Shown here: positions 52,278-61,187 of the stretch, piece by piece
How positions within the stretch are numbered: the first letter of the stretch is position 1
How the letters are laid out: every line of letters starts with the position of its first letter
Assembly (NCBI GenBank): GCA_016124795.1
Contig: WGNB01000024.1
Location: 21,433 to 85,432 of the forward strand
Direction: 5' to 3'
Length of the DNA: 64,000 nucleotides
DNA from: Rhodopseudomonas sp.
Lineage (GTDB): Bacteria; Pseudomonadota; Alphaproteobacteria; Rhizobiales; Xanthobacteraceae
The notes under the pieces: generated by a model
The model's database searches: none
The model's input: only the letters and a program-made list of their open reading frames with translations
Told to the model about the DNA's origin: nothing
Made by a program: the position numbers and the translations under genes

Positions 52278-53705
52278 ATGGACGACCGCACCCAGCCACC
52301 GCCGGAGCCTGACATCGAAGAGCCAACGCGCGGCCCCGCGTCACATAAGCCCATCATCGAAGGCCCGTGGCCACGGCCGGAGATCGGCGCGGATGGCGAG
52401 CCGATTTATGACCAGACCTATTTTCTCAAACTCGCCAAATGCGGCCGCGACATTTGGAACGCTTGGCGCGCTGCGCATGGCGCGAAAGACGGGATAATTT
52501 GGTGGGACAAAAAGAGCGGCTACGTCCGCGTGACTTTCGCCGGCGTCGATTTCACAGAGCGCGGCAATACCGTTGACTTCAGCGGCTTCGACTTCGGTCA
52601 TGGTGCGGATTTATCGGGCGCGAACTTCGGCTATGGCGCCCCCCTCTCCGGCGCAAGCTTCGGCCATGACGCCACCCTCTCCGGCGCACGCTTCGGCGAT
52701 TTCACCGACCTCTCCGGCGTAAGCCAAGACGCATGGGAAAAGCAACGCCGAGGAAGACTTAACGAAGCCCCGTTCAAAGACTGGTCGCAGGAGCGCAAGC
52801 ACGCATTCCTGCGCTGGCCCGCCAATGCTGCCAGCCGACCCGACAGGTTCTCATTCATTTCCTTTGCCGGCGCACGCTTTGAAGGCCGCGCCGACTTCAC
52901 CGGCCGCACCACCGGCGACGATGTCGATTTTACCTCGGTCCGGTTCGACCAGCCGCCGAAATTCGACAGCTTCGATGGATATGACCTCTATGGCGCGCGG
53001 ATCGGTTTTCACGGCCGCGGCTTGCGCCCATGGCCAAGAGCCAAGTGGCGATTATTTCGGGAAGGCTGGACCGCCAATAGCACTATCGGCAATCAACTCC
53101 GCCATCTGCGTAAACTCGCCGACGACAGCAAGAACCACGACCTCGAACGCGATCTCTATATCGAGGAACGCAAGGCCGAGCGCGGCATCTACCTCGTCAA
53201 ATATTGGCGAGAGCGCAACGTCGGCAAGCTGACGACGCATGTCGCCTGGATCGTCGTTATGGGCCTTTACGGACTGCTTGCCGACTACGGCCGCAGCTTC
53301 ATGCGGCCAGCCGCTTTGCTCATCGCCACCATCCTCATCGTCCACACCACGCTGTGGTTCGCGCTCGGGCCGAACCTGCCAACGTCGCTCGCGCCGCGCG
53401 CCGGCATCGCCCTGTCGCACATCACGGATTGGGTTAGACCCAATCTCTCCGGCTTTGGTCAAGCGGCGCGCGGCTATGCGCTCGCCCATGCCGTGCCGTT
53501 TCTCGGACCGCTGACGCTCGACAAGGACGCCCGAACCGTCCTGATCTGCCGGGGCGATGCCGCTTGCGTTAAAGCGTCCGCCAGCCAGACCGCGATCGTC
53601 ACGCCGTTCCGCCTGCAAGCGCTGACGCTGGTGCAAGGCTTCCTGTCGACATTGTGCTTCTTCTTCGCCGGCCTCGCCTTGCGCAATTTCTTCCGCGTCA
53701 AATAA
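52278..53705 (+). CDS. Membrane protein with pentapeptide-like repeats
   Basis: A 475-residue protein. Residues 85-155 contain five-residue repeats of the A(D/N)LSG type (GADLSGANFGYGAPLSGASFGHDATLSGARFGDFTDLSG), with a second patch at 195-255. This would form a short quadrilateral beta-helix. Three or four transmembrane segments follow (VAWIVVMGLYGLLADYG, PAALLIATILIVHTTLWFALG, and LQALTLVQGFLSTLCFFFAGLALRNFF at the end). The layout resembles bacterial pentapeptide proteins with a C-terminal ion-channel-like membrane part. The function is unknown. Confidence 0.75.
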   Translation: MDDRTQPPPEPDIEEPTRGPASHKPIIEGPWPRPEIGADGEPIYDQTYFLKLAKCGRDIWNAWRAAHGAKDGIIWWDKKSGYVRVTFAGVDFTERGNTVDFSGFDFGHGADLSGANFGYGAPLSGASFGHDATLSGARFGDFTDLSGVSQDAWEKQRRGRLNEAPFKDWSQERKHAFLRWPANAASRPDRFSFISFAGARFEGRADFTGRTTGDDVDFTSVRFDQPPKFDSFDGYDLYGARIGFHGRGLRPWPRAKWRLFREGWTANSTIGNQLRHLRKLADDSKNHDLERDLYIEERKAERGIYLVKYWRERNVGKLTTHVAWIVVMGLYGLLADYGRSFMRPAALLIATILIVHTTLWFALGPNLPTSLAPRAGIALSHITDWVRPNLSGFGQAARGYALAHAVPFLGPLTLDKDARTVLICRGDAACVKASASQTAIVTPFRLQALTLVQGFLSTLCFFFAGLALRNFFRVK

Positions 53706-53718
53706 GCCGGGAGCACCG

Positions 53719-54768
53719 ATGCCGCCTGCCGCAACCCTGGAAGCAGCGCCGCCGCTGCCCGCCATCGACGAAACCGGCACGCTCGGCGTCTGCCAGCTCA
53801 AGCGTTACTGGGCGCGGATGATCGCGGCGCGCCACGGCGCGCGGCAGCCCTTCGACCTTGTCGAGCGGCAACGCAACTTCCTGCTGATCTATGCCATCGG
53901 GCTCGGCCTCGAACAGGCGGCGCGTTATTTCAATCGCGACGATCCGGACCTTGGCGACTTCGAAACCTGGATCGTCGCCACCACCGGCGGCATCGCGCCG
54001 GACCGCGTCGCACGGCTCAACGCCGCGCTCACCGGCGCGCCCCCGCCCGAGGCCGCCGCGCGCCAGATCGCCGCCATCGAGGCCGCGCCGCCGGTATTGA
54101 GCGCCGACGATCTCGCCTTCTGGCATGAGCATGGCTACGTCGTGCTGCATGACGCGGTGCCGCGCGACTCGCTGGCCGCAGCCGCGCGCGCGGTCTGGGA
54201 TTATGCCGGGGCGAGCCCCGACGATCCCGGCACCTGGCATCGCCCCAACGACCACGGCATCATGGTGCAGCAATTCCAGCATCCGGCCTTCGAGGCGAAC
54301 CGCCGCAGCCCGCGCCTGCATAAAGCCTTCGCGCAATTGTGGGGCCATGCCGATTTGTGGACCACCACCGACCGCGTCGGCTTCAACCCGCCGGTGACGC
54401 CCGACGCGCCCTATCGCGGCCACGCGCTGCATTGGGACGTCAGCCTGAAAACGCCGATCCCCTTCGGCACGCAGGGCGTTCTCTATCTGGAAGACACCGC
54501 GCCCGAACAGGGCGCTTTCACCGCCGTGCCGGGCTTTCAGCGCTGGGGCGAGGACTGGCTCAGGAGCCTGCCGCCCGGCGCGAACCCGCGCGACGCCGAT
54601 CTTCATGCGCTCGGCGCGACGCCGATCGGCGGCCGGGCCGGCGATCTCATCATCTGGCACCACGCGCTGCCGCATGGCGCGAGCCCGAACACCGCCGGAC
54701 GCCCCCGGCTGGTGCAATACATCAACATGTTTCCGGCTTATCCGCCGGAACAGGCGGAATGGATCTAG
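53719..54768 (+). CDS. Phytanoyl-CoA dioxygenase (PhyH) family protein
   Basis: A 349-residue Fe(II)/2-oxoglutarate-dependent oxygenase. The iron ligands are visible as HWD (ALHWDVSLKTPIP, near residue 237) and the distal His in WHHALPHGASPN, with a 2-oxoglutarate-binding Arg in RPRLVQYINMF. PhyH relatives hydroxylate small molecules, and bacterial ones often act in natural-product or osmolyte metabolism; no substrate can be named. GGGAGC lies before the ATG. It follows the pentapeptide gene by 13 bp and its end overlaps the convergent ogt stop by 4 bp. Confidence 0.86.
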   Translation: MPPAATLEAAPPLPAIDETGTLGVCQLKRYWARMIAARHGARQPFDLVERQRNFLLIYAIGLGLEQAARYFNRDDPDLGDFETWIVATTGGIAPDRVARLNAALTGAPPPEAAARQIAAIEAAPPVLSADDLAFWHEHGYVVLHDAVPRDSLAAAARAVWDYAGASPDDPGTWHRPNDHGIMVQQFQHPAFEANRRSPRLHKAFAQLWGHADLWTTTDRVGFNPPVTPDAPYRGHALHWDVSLKTPIPFGTQGVLYLEDTAPEQGAFTAVPGFQRWGEDWLRSLPPGANPRDADLHALGATPIGGRAGDLIIWHHALPHGASPNTAGRPRLVQYINMFPAYPPEQAEWI

Positions 54769-55370
54769 CGGCCGCGCGCCGCCAGCGGCAGATCGCCGAA
54801 CAAGGTCGGCCCGCCGGGCTGCGCGCCCTCGATGGTCAGCAAGGTCAGCTTGGTCGCCACGCCGCCCGGCGCGGAGAAGCCGCCGGACTTGCCGCTCGCC
54901 GCCAGCACACGATGACACGGCATCACGATCGGACACGGGTTCTGCCCCATCGCCACGCCGACCGCGCGCGCCAGCGATTTGTCGCCAAGCTTCTCGGCGA
55001 CCTCGCCATAGGTCAGCGTCTGACCGGGCGGGATTTGCCGAACGATCTTGTAAACACGCGCGTTGAAGTCCGGCGTCTCGCTGTTGTCGATAGCGATGTC
55101 GATCAGGTCGCGGCGCTCGCCGGCGAGCAAGGCCTTGATGCCGTCGATGGCCGCCCGCGCGAACGGCGATGGCGACGCTTCATGCGCCGCCGGAAACCGC
55201 TGCCGCAGGCGCGCCCGTGTCGCGTGTTCGTCGCCTTCCGGCATTTGCACGCCGATCAGGCCGCGCTCGTTCCAGGCGATGCCGCAAGGGCCGATCGCGG
55301 TATCGAACACGGTGAAGTTCTGTTCCGTCATCATGCGATGAACATATGAACGCGGATCAAACCGCTCCAC
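54765..55370 (-). CDS. ogt: Methylated-DNA-[protein]-cysteine S-methyltransferase
   Basis: A 201-residue DNA-repair protein that removes alkyl groups from O6-alkylguanine in a suicide reaction. The active site PCHRV (in VMPCHRVLAASGKSGGF) lies near residue 148, preceded by the helix-turn-helix region KIVRQIPPGQTLTYGEVAEKLG. There is no Ada regulatory domain, so it is Ogt-type. The GTG start at 55370 is supported by AGGA 5 nt upstream; ATGs at 55334 and 55331 have no such site. It overlaps the ybgC stop by 14 bp and is probably co-transcribed with it. Confidence 0.92.
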   Translation of the reverse strand: MERFDPRSYVHRMMTEQNFTVFDTAIGPCGIAWNERGLIGVQMPEGDEHATRARLRQRFPAAHEASPSPFARAAIDGIKALLAGERRDLIDIAIDNSETPDFNARVYKIVRQIPPGQTLTYGEVAEKLGDKSLARAVGVAMGQNPCPIVMPCHRVLAASGKSGGFSAPGGVATKLTLLTIEGAQPGGPTLFGDLPLAARGR

Positions 55371-55815
55371 CCGATTCCTGATCGGCCTTCATGGCGATCC
55401 GCAACGGCTTGGGGATCGGTTTGGCGCGCCCGCCCGAGACGAACGCCACCTGCACATGCGCCTCGACCAGCAGTTCCTCGCCGCGCATCACTTTCTGATG
55501 CAAGGTAATCGACGCGCCCTTGACCTCCTCCGGCCGGGTATAGAGATCGAGCAGGTCGTCCATATGCGCCGGCCGCTTGAAGTCGATCTTCATCTGCCGC
55601 ACCACGAAGGCAAAGCCGGGCGCTTCCTTCTCGGCCTGTTCGAACATCGCACGATGGTCGGCGCCCAGAAGCCTGAGATAATTGGTCCGTCCGCGCTCCA
55701 TGAAACGCAGGTAACTGGCGTGATAGACCACGCCGGAGAAATCGGTGTCTTCGTAATAGACCCGGATCTGCTGATGATGCAGGCCGTCGGTGATGGTGCC
55801 GTCGAGATGAGTCAT
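55357..55815 (-). CDS. ybgC: Tol-Pal-associated acyl-CoA thioesterase YbgC
   Basis: A 152-residue hot-dog-fold thioesterase of the 4-hydroxybenzoyl-CoA type. IRVYYEDTDFSGVVYHASYLRFMERGRTNYLR contains the catalytic Asp and the YH-SYL segment that define YbgC. Usually it is the first gene of tol-pal; here ogt and unrelated genes separate it from tolQ. The ORF track starts with GTG at 55851; ATG 55815 (MTHLDGTITDG) is preferred because GAGA precedes it. Confidence 0.92.
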   Translation of the reverse strand: MTHLDGTITDGLHHQQIRVYYEDTDFSGVVYHASYLRFMERGRTNYLRLLGADHRAMFEQAEKEAPGFAFVVRQMKIDFKRPAHMDDLLDLYTRPEEVKGASITLHQKVMRGEELLVEAHVQVAFVSGGRAKPIPKPLRIAMKADQESGGAV

Positions 55816-55853
55816 GCGGTTCTCATTTTTGTCGTAGCGAAGCGGCGGCACGG

Positions 55854-56144
55854 TCAGGGCCGGAATTCCTTGTCAATATCCATGCGACCGTCGATGATCC
55901 GGATCACGACGATTTCATCGTCACCAATTGAATAAAAGATGAGATGAGTCCCGGCCAGGGCGCTGCGAAGATTTTCAGCCAATTCCGATCGCTCACGGCC
56001 CATAAAGGGAAACAGCGAAAGCTGGCATAACCGCGCATCAATGTCGTTAAGGGAATTTTCCGCCGCTGCCGGATTGCGCTCCATCAAATAGCGGTAGATT
56101 TCCACCAAATCAGCCCGCGCTTTGCCCGAAATGCGAATCTTCAT
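55854..56144 (-). CDS. RelE/ParE-type toxin
   Basis: A 96-residue RelE/ParE-superfamily protein. It starts MKIRISGKARADLVEIYRYLMER, has the central strand RSALAGTHLIFYSIGDDEIVVIRIIDGRMDID, and ends in the usual RIIDGR. The arrangement is the same as for the toxin at 16247. It lies directly after the antitoxin (6 bp) and just before ybgC. ParE-like gyrase poisoning or mRNA cleavage cannot be distinguished. Confidence 0.87.
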   Translation of the reverse strand: MKIRISGKARADLVEIYRYLMERNPAAAENSLNDIDARLCQLSLFPFMGRERSELAENLRSALAGTHLIFYSIGDDEIVVIRIIDGRMDIDKEFRP

Positions 56145-56150
56145 GTGACT

Positions 56151-56363
56151 TCATTCGGACGGAAGTCGAGCCTCGCGCAAAAACTCCTCGAAATTCCAGT
56201 CGGTCACATTGCCAGCGTCAACATCTGCAATGCCTTCATCGATCATTCGCTTGAGTACGCGGTACTTCTCCGCCTGCTCCAAAATATACGCAACCATGGG
56301 CTCGCGCAGCGGCTCCGGAAGAAGATTGAGTGCTTCAGCGGCTCTTTCGGTGGTCGTTTTCAT
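56151..56363 (-). CDS. Antitoxin of the ruvB-ybgC toxin-antitoxin pair
   Basis: A 70-residue protein with a helical N-terminus (TERAAEALNLLPEPLREPMVAYILEQAEKYRVLKR). Its tail MIDEGIADVDAGNVTDWNFEEFLREAR corresponds to the IDEG...G... tail of the antitoxin at 16534. It precedes the toxin by 6 bp and follows ruvB by about 30 bp. The ORF track begins at 56417; 56363 (MKTTTERA) or 56372 are the more likely starts, since the longer frame overlaps ruvB. Confidence 0.82.
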   Translation of the reverse strand: MKTTTERAAEALNLLPEPLREPMVAYILEQAEKYRVLKRMIDEGIADVDAGNVTDWNFEEFLREARLPSE

Positions 56364-56394
56364 AGCTGCCATTTTAGCACAATTCCATAAACCG

Positions 56395-57453
56395 TTAATC
56401 GGTTTCTTCCCCGCCAAACAAGCCGAACTGACTGGCGTCGCGCTGCGGTTCCGCCATGCCGAGATGTCTGAACGCGGCGCCGGTGAGCAAACGGCCGCGC
56501 GGCGTGCGCTGAATGAAACCCTTTTGAATGAGATAAGGCTCGATGATGTCCTCGAGCGCGTCGCGTGGTTCCGACAAGCCCGCGGCGATGGTTTCGATCC
56601 CCACCGGGCCGCCGCCGTAATTCTCCGCGATCATGCGCAGATAGCGCCGGTCCATGGCGTCGAGCCCGCTGGCGTCGACTTCGAGCTGTTGCAAAGCCCG
56701 GTCGGCGATGGCGCGATCGACCGCCTTGTCGCCATCGCCTTTTAAGGAATCGACATGGGCGAAATCGCGCACCCGGCGCAGCAGCCGGCCGGCGATACGC
56801 GGCGTGCCGCGCGCCCGCCGCGCCACTTCATTGGCGCCATCCGGCGTCATGGCGAGCCCAAGCACGCGCGCGCCGCGCGACACGATCAGTTCGAGCTCGG
56901 CCTCGGTATAGAAATTCAGCCGCACCGGAATGCCGAAGCGGTCACGCAGCGGATTGGTCAACAGCCCGGCGCGCGTCGTGGCGCCGACCAGCGTGAACGG
57001 CGCCAGTTCGATCTTCACCGAGCGCGCCGCCGGCCCCTCGCCGATGATGAGGTCGAGCTGGAAATCCTCCATCGCCGGATAGAGGATTTCCTCGACGTGC
57101 GGATTGAGGCGATGGATTTCGTCGATGAACAAAACATCGCGCGGTTCGAGATTGGTCAAGAGCGCGGCGAGATCGCCGGCCTTGGCGATCACCGGGCCGG
57201 ACGTGGCGCGGAAATTGACGCCGAGTTCGCGCGCCACGATCTGCGCCAGCGTGGTCTTGCCCAAACCCGGCGGGCCGACGAACAGCACATGGTCGAGCGC
57301 TTCCTGCCGCGCCTTGGCGGCCTCGATGAACACCGACAGGTTGGCGCGCGCCTTTTCCTGACCGATGAACTCGGCGAGTTTCTGCGGACGCAAACTGGCA
57401 TCGACGTCGTCGTCGCGTTTGTCGCCGGCCACCAGACGTGGATTCGAACTCAC
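56395..57453 (-). CDS. ruvB: Holliday junction branch-migration ATPase RuvB
   Basis: A 352-residue AAA+ motor. Walker [12 protein letters not shown] lies at residues 60-70, Walker [26 protein letters not shown], sensor region [19 protein letters not shown], and the C-terminal winged helix [42 protein letters not shown]. It works with RuvA and RuvC on recombination intermediates. Its start overlaps the cytidine deaminase gene by 4 bp. Confidence 0.96.
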   Translation of the reverse strand: MSSNPRLVAGDKRDDDVDASLRPQKLAEFIGQEKARANLSVFIEAAKARQEALDHVLFVGPPGLGKTTLAQIVARELGVNFRATSGPVIAKAGDLAALLTNLEPRDVLFIDEIHRLNPHVEEILYPAMEDFQLDLIIGEGPAARSVKIELAPFTLVGATTRAGLLTNPLRDRFGIPVRLNFYTEAELELIVSRGARVLGLAMTPDGANEVARRARGTPRIAGRLLRRVRDFAHVDSLKGDGDKAVDRAIADRALQQLEVDASGLDAMDRRYLRMIAENYGGGPVGIETIAAGLSEPRDALEDIIEPYLIQKGFIQRTPRGRLLTGAAFRHLGMAEPQRDASQFGLFGGEETD

Positions 57454-57872
57454 GTCATCCCTCGCCGATATTTATTCGGCAACAACTCGCCGATGGTCGT
57501 GACCTCGGGTCCTTTATTGCCGTTCGGCACGATCACCCGCGCCTTGGCGTCGTAATCGTGAATGAGTTCGCGACAGGTGCCGCAAGGGCTCACCACCGCG
57601 ATGTCGCCGGCTTCGCCCGGTTTCGGATGCCGCACCGCGACGATGGTCTCGATGCCCTGATCGCCTTTGTCGGTCAGCGCGGTGCCGATGCAGATCGCCT
57701 CGGCGCAGATCGCGCCGCGCCCGACATAAGCATCGAGATTGACGCCAACGATCAAGCGGCCGTCGCGCGTGCGCATCGCCGCGCCGACTTCCTGCCAGTC
57801 GTTGCGATAGCGCGCCTTGATCGCCTTGGTGGCGGCGTCGATCAATTCCTGGTCTTTGTCGGTCAATTTCAT
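57450..57872 (-). CDS. cdd: Cytidine deaminase-like protein
   Basis: A 140-residue zinc-dependent deaminase. The catalytic motifs are CAEA (residues 56-59, C-[HA]-E) and PCGTCRE (96-102). The substrate is probably cytidine or a related base; in some genomes such small deaminases act on blasticidin-like compounds, which cannot be excluded. It lies between ruvA and ruvB and overlaps ruvB by 4 bp. This is not the standard ruv order. Confidence 0.85.
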   Translation of the reverse strand: MKLTDKDQELIDAATKAIKARYRNDWQEVGAAMRTRDGRLIVGVNLDAYVGRGAICAEAICIGTALTDKGDQGIETIVAVRHPKPGEAGDIAVVSPCGTCRELIHDYDAKARVIVPNGNKGPEVTTIGELLPNKYRRGMT

Positions 57873-57928
57873 GCGTTACGCCGTCGTTGTTTTCAGCATC
57901 GATCGATCCGAATGCCTTGCGGCCATCG

Positions 57929-58033
57929 TCCTCTCCCCCCTTGTGGGGGAGAGACAGAGAGGGGGGTAATCGCGATATGACGTGCCTCGCCATTACCCCC
58001 CTCCCCAACCCTCCCCCACAAGGGGGGAGGGAG
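57929..58033. repeat. Inverted CCCTCCCCCACAAGGGGGGAGGG repeat
   Basis: TCCTCTCCCCCCTTGTGGGGGAGAG, ~60 bp of spacer, then CTCCCCAACCCTCCCCCACAAGGGGGGAGGGAG forms a large inverted pair. The same type of short C-rich palindrome is common between genes in GC-rich proteobacteria. It fills the cdd-ruvA gap and may also end transcripts. Confidence 0.7.
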
Positions 58034-58041
58034 TAAGAGAG

Positions 58042-58659
58042 TCACTTCGCCAGTTCCTTCAGTCCCTGCCGGATCAGCGTCTGCACGTCGGCGCCCTCGC
58101 CCGCGCTGCGCGCCGCCGCGGCAATCGCGGCCGCCGCCTGCGGCTGACCGTAACCGAGATTGACCAAGGCCGACACCGCGTCGCTCACCGGCTTGGGCGC
58201 GCGCTTGTCGTCGAGCGCGCCGGCCAGATGCGCCGCGCCGGCATCGACATCGGCGAAGGCCGGCACCTTGTCCTTCAGCTCGGTGACGATGCGCTCGGCG
58301 ACTTTGGCGCCGACGCCGGGCGAGCGCGACACCGCCGCCTTGTCGCGCAGCGCAATCGCATTGGCGAGTTCCGGCACCTTCAACGTCGACAGCACCGACA
58401 GCGCCACCTTGGCGCCGACGCCCTGCACCGTCTGCAACAGCCGGAACCATTCGCGTTCGGCATCCGATGCAAAGCCGAACAGTTTGATCTGGTCCTCGCG
58501 GACATAAGTTTCAATCGACAGCGTCGCCGCCTCGCCCGGCGCCGGCAGCAAGGTCAGCGTGCGCGCCGAACAATGCACCTGATAACCGACGCCCTGCACG
58601 TCGAGGATCAGATAGTCCTCGCCGTAGGAATCGACGATGCCCTTGAGTTTGCCGATCAT
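58042..58659 (-). CDS. ruvA: Holliday junction DNA-binding protein RuvA
   Basis: A 205-residue protein. [28 protein letters not shown] is the standard N-terminal OB fold. The two helix-hairpin-helix motifs ([18 protein letters not shown] and [20 protein letters not shown]) bind the junction. It recruits RuvB. The C-terminal domain is linked by an Ala/Asp-rich spacer. Confidence 0.95.
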   Translation of the reverse strand: MIGKLKGIVDSYGEDYLILDVQGVGYQVHCSARTLTLLPAPGEAATLSIETYVREDQIKLFGFASDAEREWFRLLQTVQGVGAKVALSVLSTLKVPELANAIALRDKAAVSRSPGVGAKVAERIVTELKDKVPAFADVDAGAAHLAGALDDKRAPKPVSDAVSALVNLGYGQPQAAAAIAAAARSAGEGADVQTLIRQGLKELAK

Positions 58660-58680
58660 GGGCGCGACGGCCTCTCTGGT

Positions 58681-58790
58681 GTCATTCCGGGGCGCGCGGG
58701 AAGCGCGAACCCGGAATCCAGATCAGCAACGAGCATCAGTTTCCTGTCTGGATTCCGGGTTCGCTCGCTGTGCTCGCGCCCCGGAATGAC
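58681..58790. repeat. GTCATTCCGGGGCGCG interspersed repeat, copy 2
   Basis: GTCATTCCGGGGCGCGCGGGAAGCGCGAACCCGGAATCCAG ... GGATTCCGGGTTCGCTCGC ... GCGCCCCGGAATGAC, a terminal-inverted element of about 110 bp in the ruvC-ruvA gap. Confidence 0.85.
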
Positions 58791-58807
58791 GAACGAAAAA
58801 CCCCAAC

Positions 58808-59317
58808 TCATGACACCGCCACCTTCAACGCCACGCTCGCCCGATGATGCGCGTGACAGATCGCGATCGCCAGCGCGTCGGCGGCGTCCTCGCTCTTCGG
58901 GTCGGCCTTGGGCAGCAGCACGCCGATCATCATCCGGATCTGCGCCTTCTCGGCGTGGCCCGCGCCGACCACCGTTTTCTTGACCAGGTTGGGCGCGTAT
59001 TCGGCGACCGACAGGCCGGCCCGCGACGGCACCAGCATGGCGATGCCGCGCGCCTGGCCGAGCTTCAGGGTCGAGGCGCCGTTGCCGTTGACGAAGGTGT
59101 TTTCGACCGCCGCCTCGTGCGGCGCGTATTGCTCGATCACCGCGATCAGCCCGTCATGGATGGCGACCAGCCGCGCGCCGAGGCCGGCGCGCTCCGAGGT
59201 TTCCACCGAGCCGCAGGCGACGTGAATAAGCCGGTTGCCGTCGCTCTCGATCAGGCCCCAGCCGGTGCGGCGGAGGCCGGGATCGATGCCGAGAATGCGA
59301 ATCGCCGGGCGGGTCAT
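58808..59317 (-). CDS. ruvC: Holliday junction resolvase RuvC
   Basis: A 169-residue endonuclease. [17 protein letters not shown] carries the first catalytic Asp. [27 protein letters not shown] and the C-terminal [17 protein letters not shown] supply the other acidic residues. It cuts symmetric junctions. It is the first ruv gene in the direction of transcription; the repeat copy 2 separates it from ruvA. Confidence 0.95.
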   Translation of the reverse strand: MTRPAIRILGIDPGLRRTGWGLIESDGNRLIHVACGSVETSERAGLGARLVAIHDGLIAVIEQYAPHEAAVENTFVNGNGASTLKLGQARGIAMLVPSRAGLSVAEYAPNLVKKTVVGAGHAEKAQIRMMIGVLLPKADPKSEDAADALAIAICHAHHRASVALKVAVS

Positions 59318-59405
59318 GCCCGTTCATAACCCCACCCGGGTTAACGGGCTAGAACAGATCGTGACCGACCTGGGGACCGGCGACCGAGATCGACATATTC
59401 TTCTC

Positions 59406-59510
59406 GTCATTCCGGGGCGCGCGTGAAACGCGCGAACCCGGAATCCAGCCGCAAATGCCAAGTCCGTTTCTGGATTCCGGGTCCGGCCCTAAGGGCCGTC
59501 CCGGAATGAC
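59406..59510. repeat. GTCATTCCGGGGCGCG interspersed repeat, copy 3
   Basis: GTCATTCCGGGGCGCGCGTGAAACGCGCGAACCCGGAATCCAG ... GGATTCCGGGTCCGG ... TCCCGGAATGAC, located between ruvC and yebC. It is the same design as copies 1, 2 and 4. Confidence 0.85.
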
Positions 59511-59515
59511 AGACC

Positions 59516-60262
59516 TTACGCGCTCATCTTCGCCATCAGGGCGTCCGACAATTCGAAATTGGCGGTGACGTTCTGCACGTCGTCGTTGTCGTCGAGCGCT
59601 TCGATCAGCTTGAGGATCTTCTCGCCCGACTCGTCGTCGACCGCGACGGTGTTCTGCGGCTTCCAGGTCAGCGCCGATTTGCGCGGCTCGCCGAATTTGG
59701 CTTCCAGCGCCTTGCTGACTTCGGCGAGGTCGTCGGCCGAGGTAGTGATCTGGTGGCCGTTCTCGTCCGACACCACGTCCTCGGCGCCGGCCTCGATGGC
59801 GGCTTCCAGCATGGCGTCGGCGTCGGCGACCTTGGTGTCGTATTCGATCTGGCCGATGCGGTCGAACATGAAGGACACCGAACCGGTGGTGCCGAGATTG
59901 CCGCCGGCCTTGGTGAAGATCGAGCGGACTTCGCCGGCGGTGCGGTTGTGGTTGTCGGTCAGGGCCTCGACGATGACGGCGACGCCGCCGGGCGCGTAAC
60001 CCTCGTAGCGCATCTCGTCATAGTTCTCGGTGTCGGAACCCGACGCCTTCTTGATGGCGCGCTCGATATTGTCCTTCGGCATGTTTTCCGCGCGCGCCGC
60101 CAGAATGGCGGCCCGCAGGCGCGGATTGAAGGCCGGATCGGGCATGCCCAGCTTGGCCGACACGGTGATTTCGCGGGCCAGCTTGGCGAACACCTTGGAG
60201 CGGACTTTGTCCTGCTTGCCCTTGCGGTGCATGATGTTTTTGAATTGGGAATGACCGGCCAT
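59516..60262 (-). CDS. yebC: YebC/PmpR family protein
   Basis: A 248-residue cytoplasmic protein beginning [19 protein letters not shown], with [19 protein letters not shown] and [12 protein letters not shown], all typical of YebC/TACO1. Members act as regulators or as translation factors that help ribosomes at proline-rich stretches. It lies upstream of ruvC as in many proteobacteria. The start is clear from AGCGAGCC upstream and family identity. Confidence 0.95.
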   Translation of the reverse strand: MAGHSQFKNIMHRKGKQDKVRSKVFAKLAREITVSAKLGMPDPAFNPRLRAAILAARAENMPKDNIERAIKKASGSDTENYDEMRYEGYAPGGVAVIVEALTDNHNRTAGEVRSIFTKAGGNLGTTGSVSFMFDRIGQIEYDTKVADADAMLEAAIEAGAEDVVSDENGHQITTSADDLAEVSKALEAKFGEPRKSALTWKPQNTVAVDDESGEKILKLIEALDDNDDVQNVTANFELSDALMAKMSA

Positions 60263-60355
60263 GGCTCGCTCTTCGACTCGTTTTTGCGCGGATTCAGGGG
60301 CAACGGCGGGGTTATAGGCCGCCGATTCGAGAAAATAAACTGGTCGCCGCGCCGG

Positions 60356-61174
60356 CTACCAGAAGGCCGGCGTCGCCTGTTCCAGGAGGCCGCCGAGCCG
60401 GACCGCGCCGACCTTGACCGCCAGCCCGGTTTTGACGTCGGTCTCGACCGCGACGCCGCACAGGGTCGCCGGGCCGGAGGCCGCCTCGAATTTCGAGCCC
60501 GGCAGCTTGCGCAGGAAGCGGCTCAGGGGCTCGTCCTTGACCATACCGATCACCGAATCGAAATCGCCGGTCATGCCGGCGTCGGTCTGAAACGCGGTGC
60601 CGCCCGGCATGATGCGATGGTCCGAGGTCGGCACATGGGTATGGGTGCCGACCACCAGCGAGGCGCGGCCGTCGCAGAAATAGCCCATCGCCTGCTTCTC
60701 GCTGGTCGCCTCGCAATGCATGTCGACCACCACGGCATCGGTCGCCTCGCCGAGCGGACAGGCGGCCAGTTCGCGCTCGACGCCGGCGAAGGGATCGTCC
60801 ATCGCGTCCATGTAGACGCGGCCCATCGCGTTGATGACCAGAGCACGCTGGCCGTTCTTGGCCTCGACCAGAGCGGCGCCGCGGCCGGGCGTGCCCTTGG
60901 GGTAATTGACCGGGCGGACCAGACGCGGCGCGCGCTCGATGAACACCAAGGCCTCGCGCTGGTCCCAACTGTGATTGCCGAGCGTGATGGCGTCGGCGCC
61001 GGCATCGACCAGCTCGTTATAGATCGTCTCGGTAATGCCGAAGCCGCCGGCGGCGTTCTCGCCATTGATGACGACGAGATCGAGCTTCCAGTCCTTGATC
61101 AGGCCGGGCAGCCGGTCGTTGACCACGGCGCGGCCGGCGCGGCCGAGAATATCGCCAATAAAGAGAATGCGCAT
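60356..61174 (-). CDS. YmdB-family metallophosphoesterase
   Basis: A 272-residue calcineurin-like phosphoesterase. It begins MRILFIGDILGRAGRAVV and carries VVINGENAAGGFGIT, AITLGNHSWDQREAL and VGTHTHVPTSDHRIMPGGTAFQTDAGMTG; the Asp/Asn/His ligands of the di-metal site are all present. Bacillus YmdB hydrolyses 2',3'-cyclic nucleotides, and the same activity is plausible here. It is transcribed with ygfA (13 bp apart). Confidence 0.92.
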   Translation of the reverse strand: MRILFIGDILGRAGRAVVNDRLPGLIKDWKLDLVVINGENAAGGFGITETIYNELVDAGADAITLGNHSWDQREALVFIERAPRLVRPVNYPKGTPGRGAALVEAKNGQRALVINAMGRVYMDAMDDPFAGVERELAACPLGEATDAVVVDMHCEATSEKQAMGYFCDGRASLVVGTHTHVPTSDHRIMPGGTAFQTDAGMTGDFDSVIGMVKDEPLSRFLRKLPGSKFEAASGPATLCGVAVETDVKTGLAVKVGAVRLGGLLEQATPAFW

Positions 61175-61187
61175 AACGAGAAATTAC

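Noticed and set aside
57929-58033. Candidate CRISPR-like or tandem repeat
   Set aside because: Only one inverted pair of C-rich units with unequal spacing is present. There are no regular direct repeats, spacers or cas genes.
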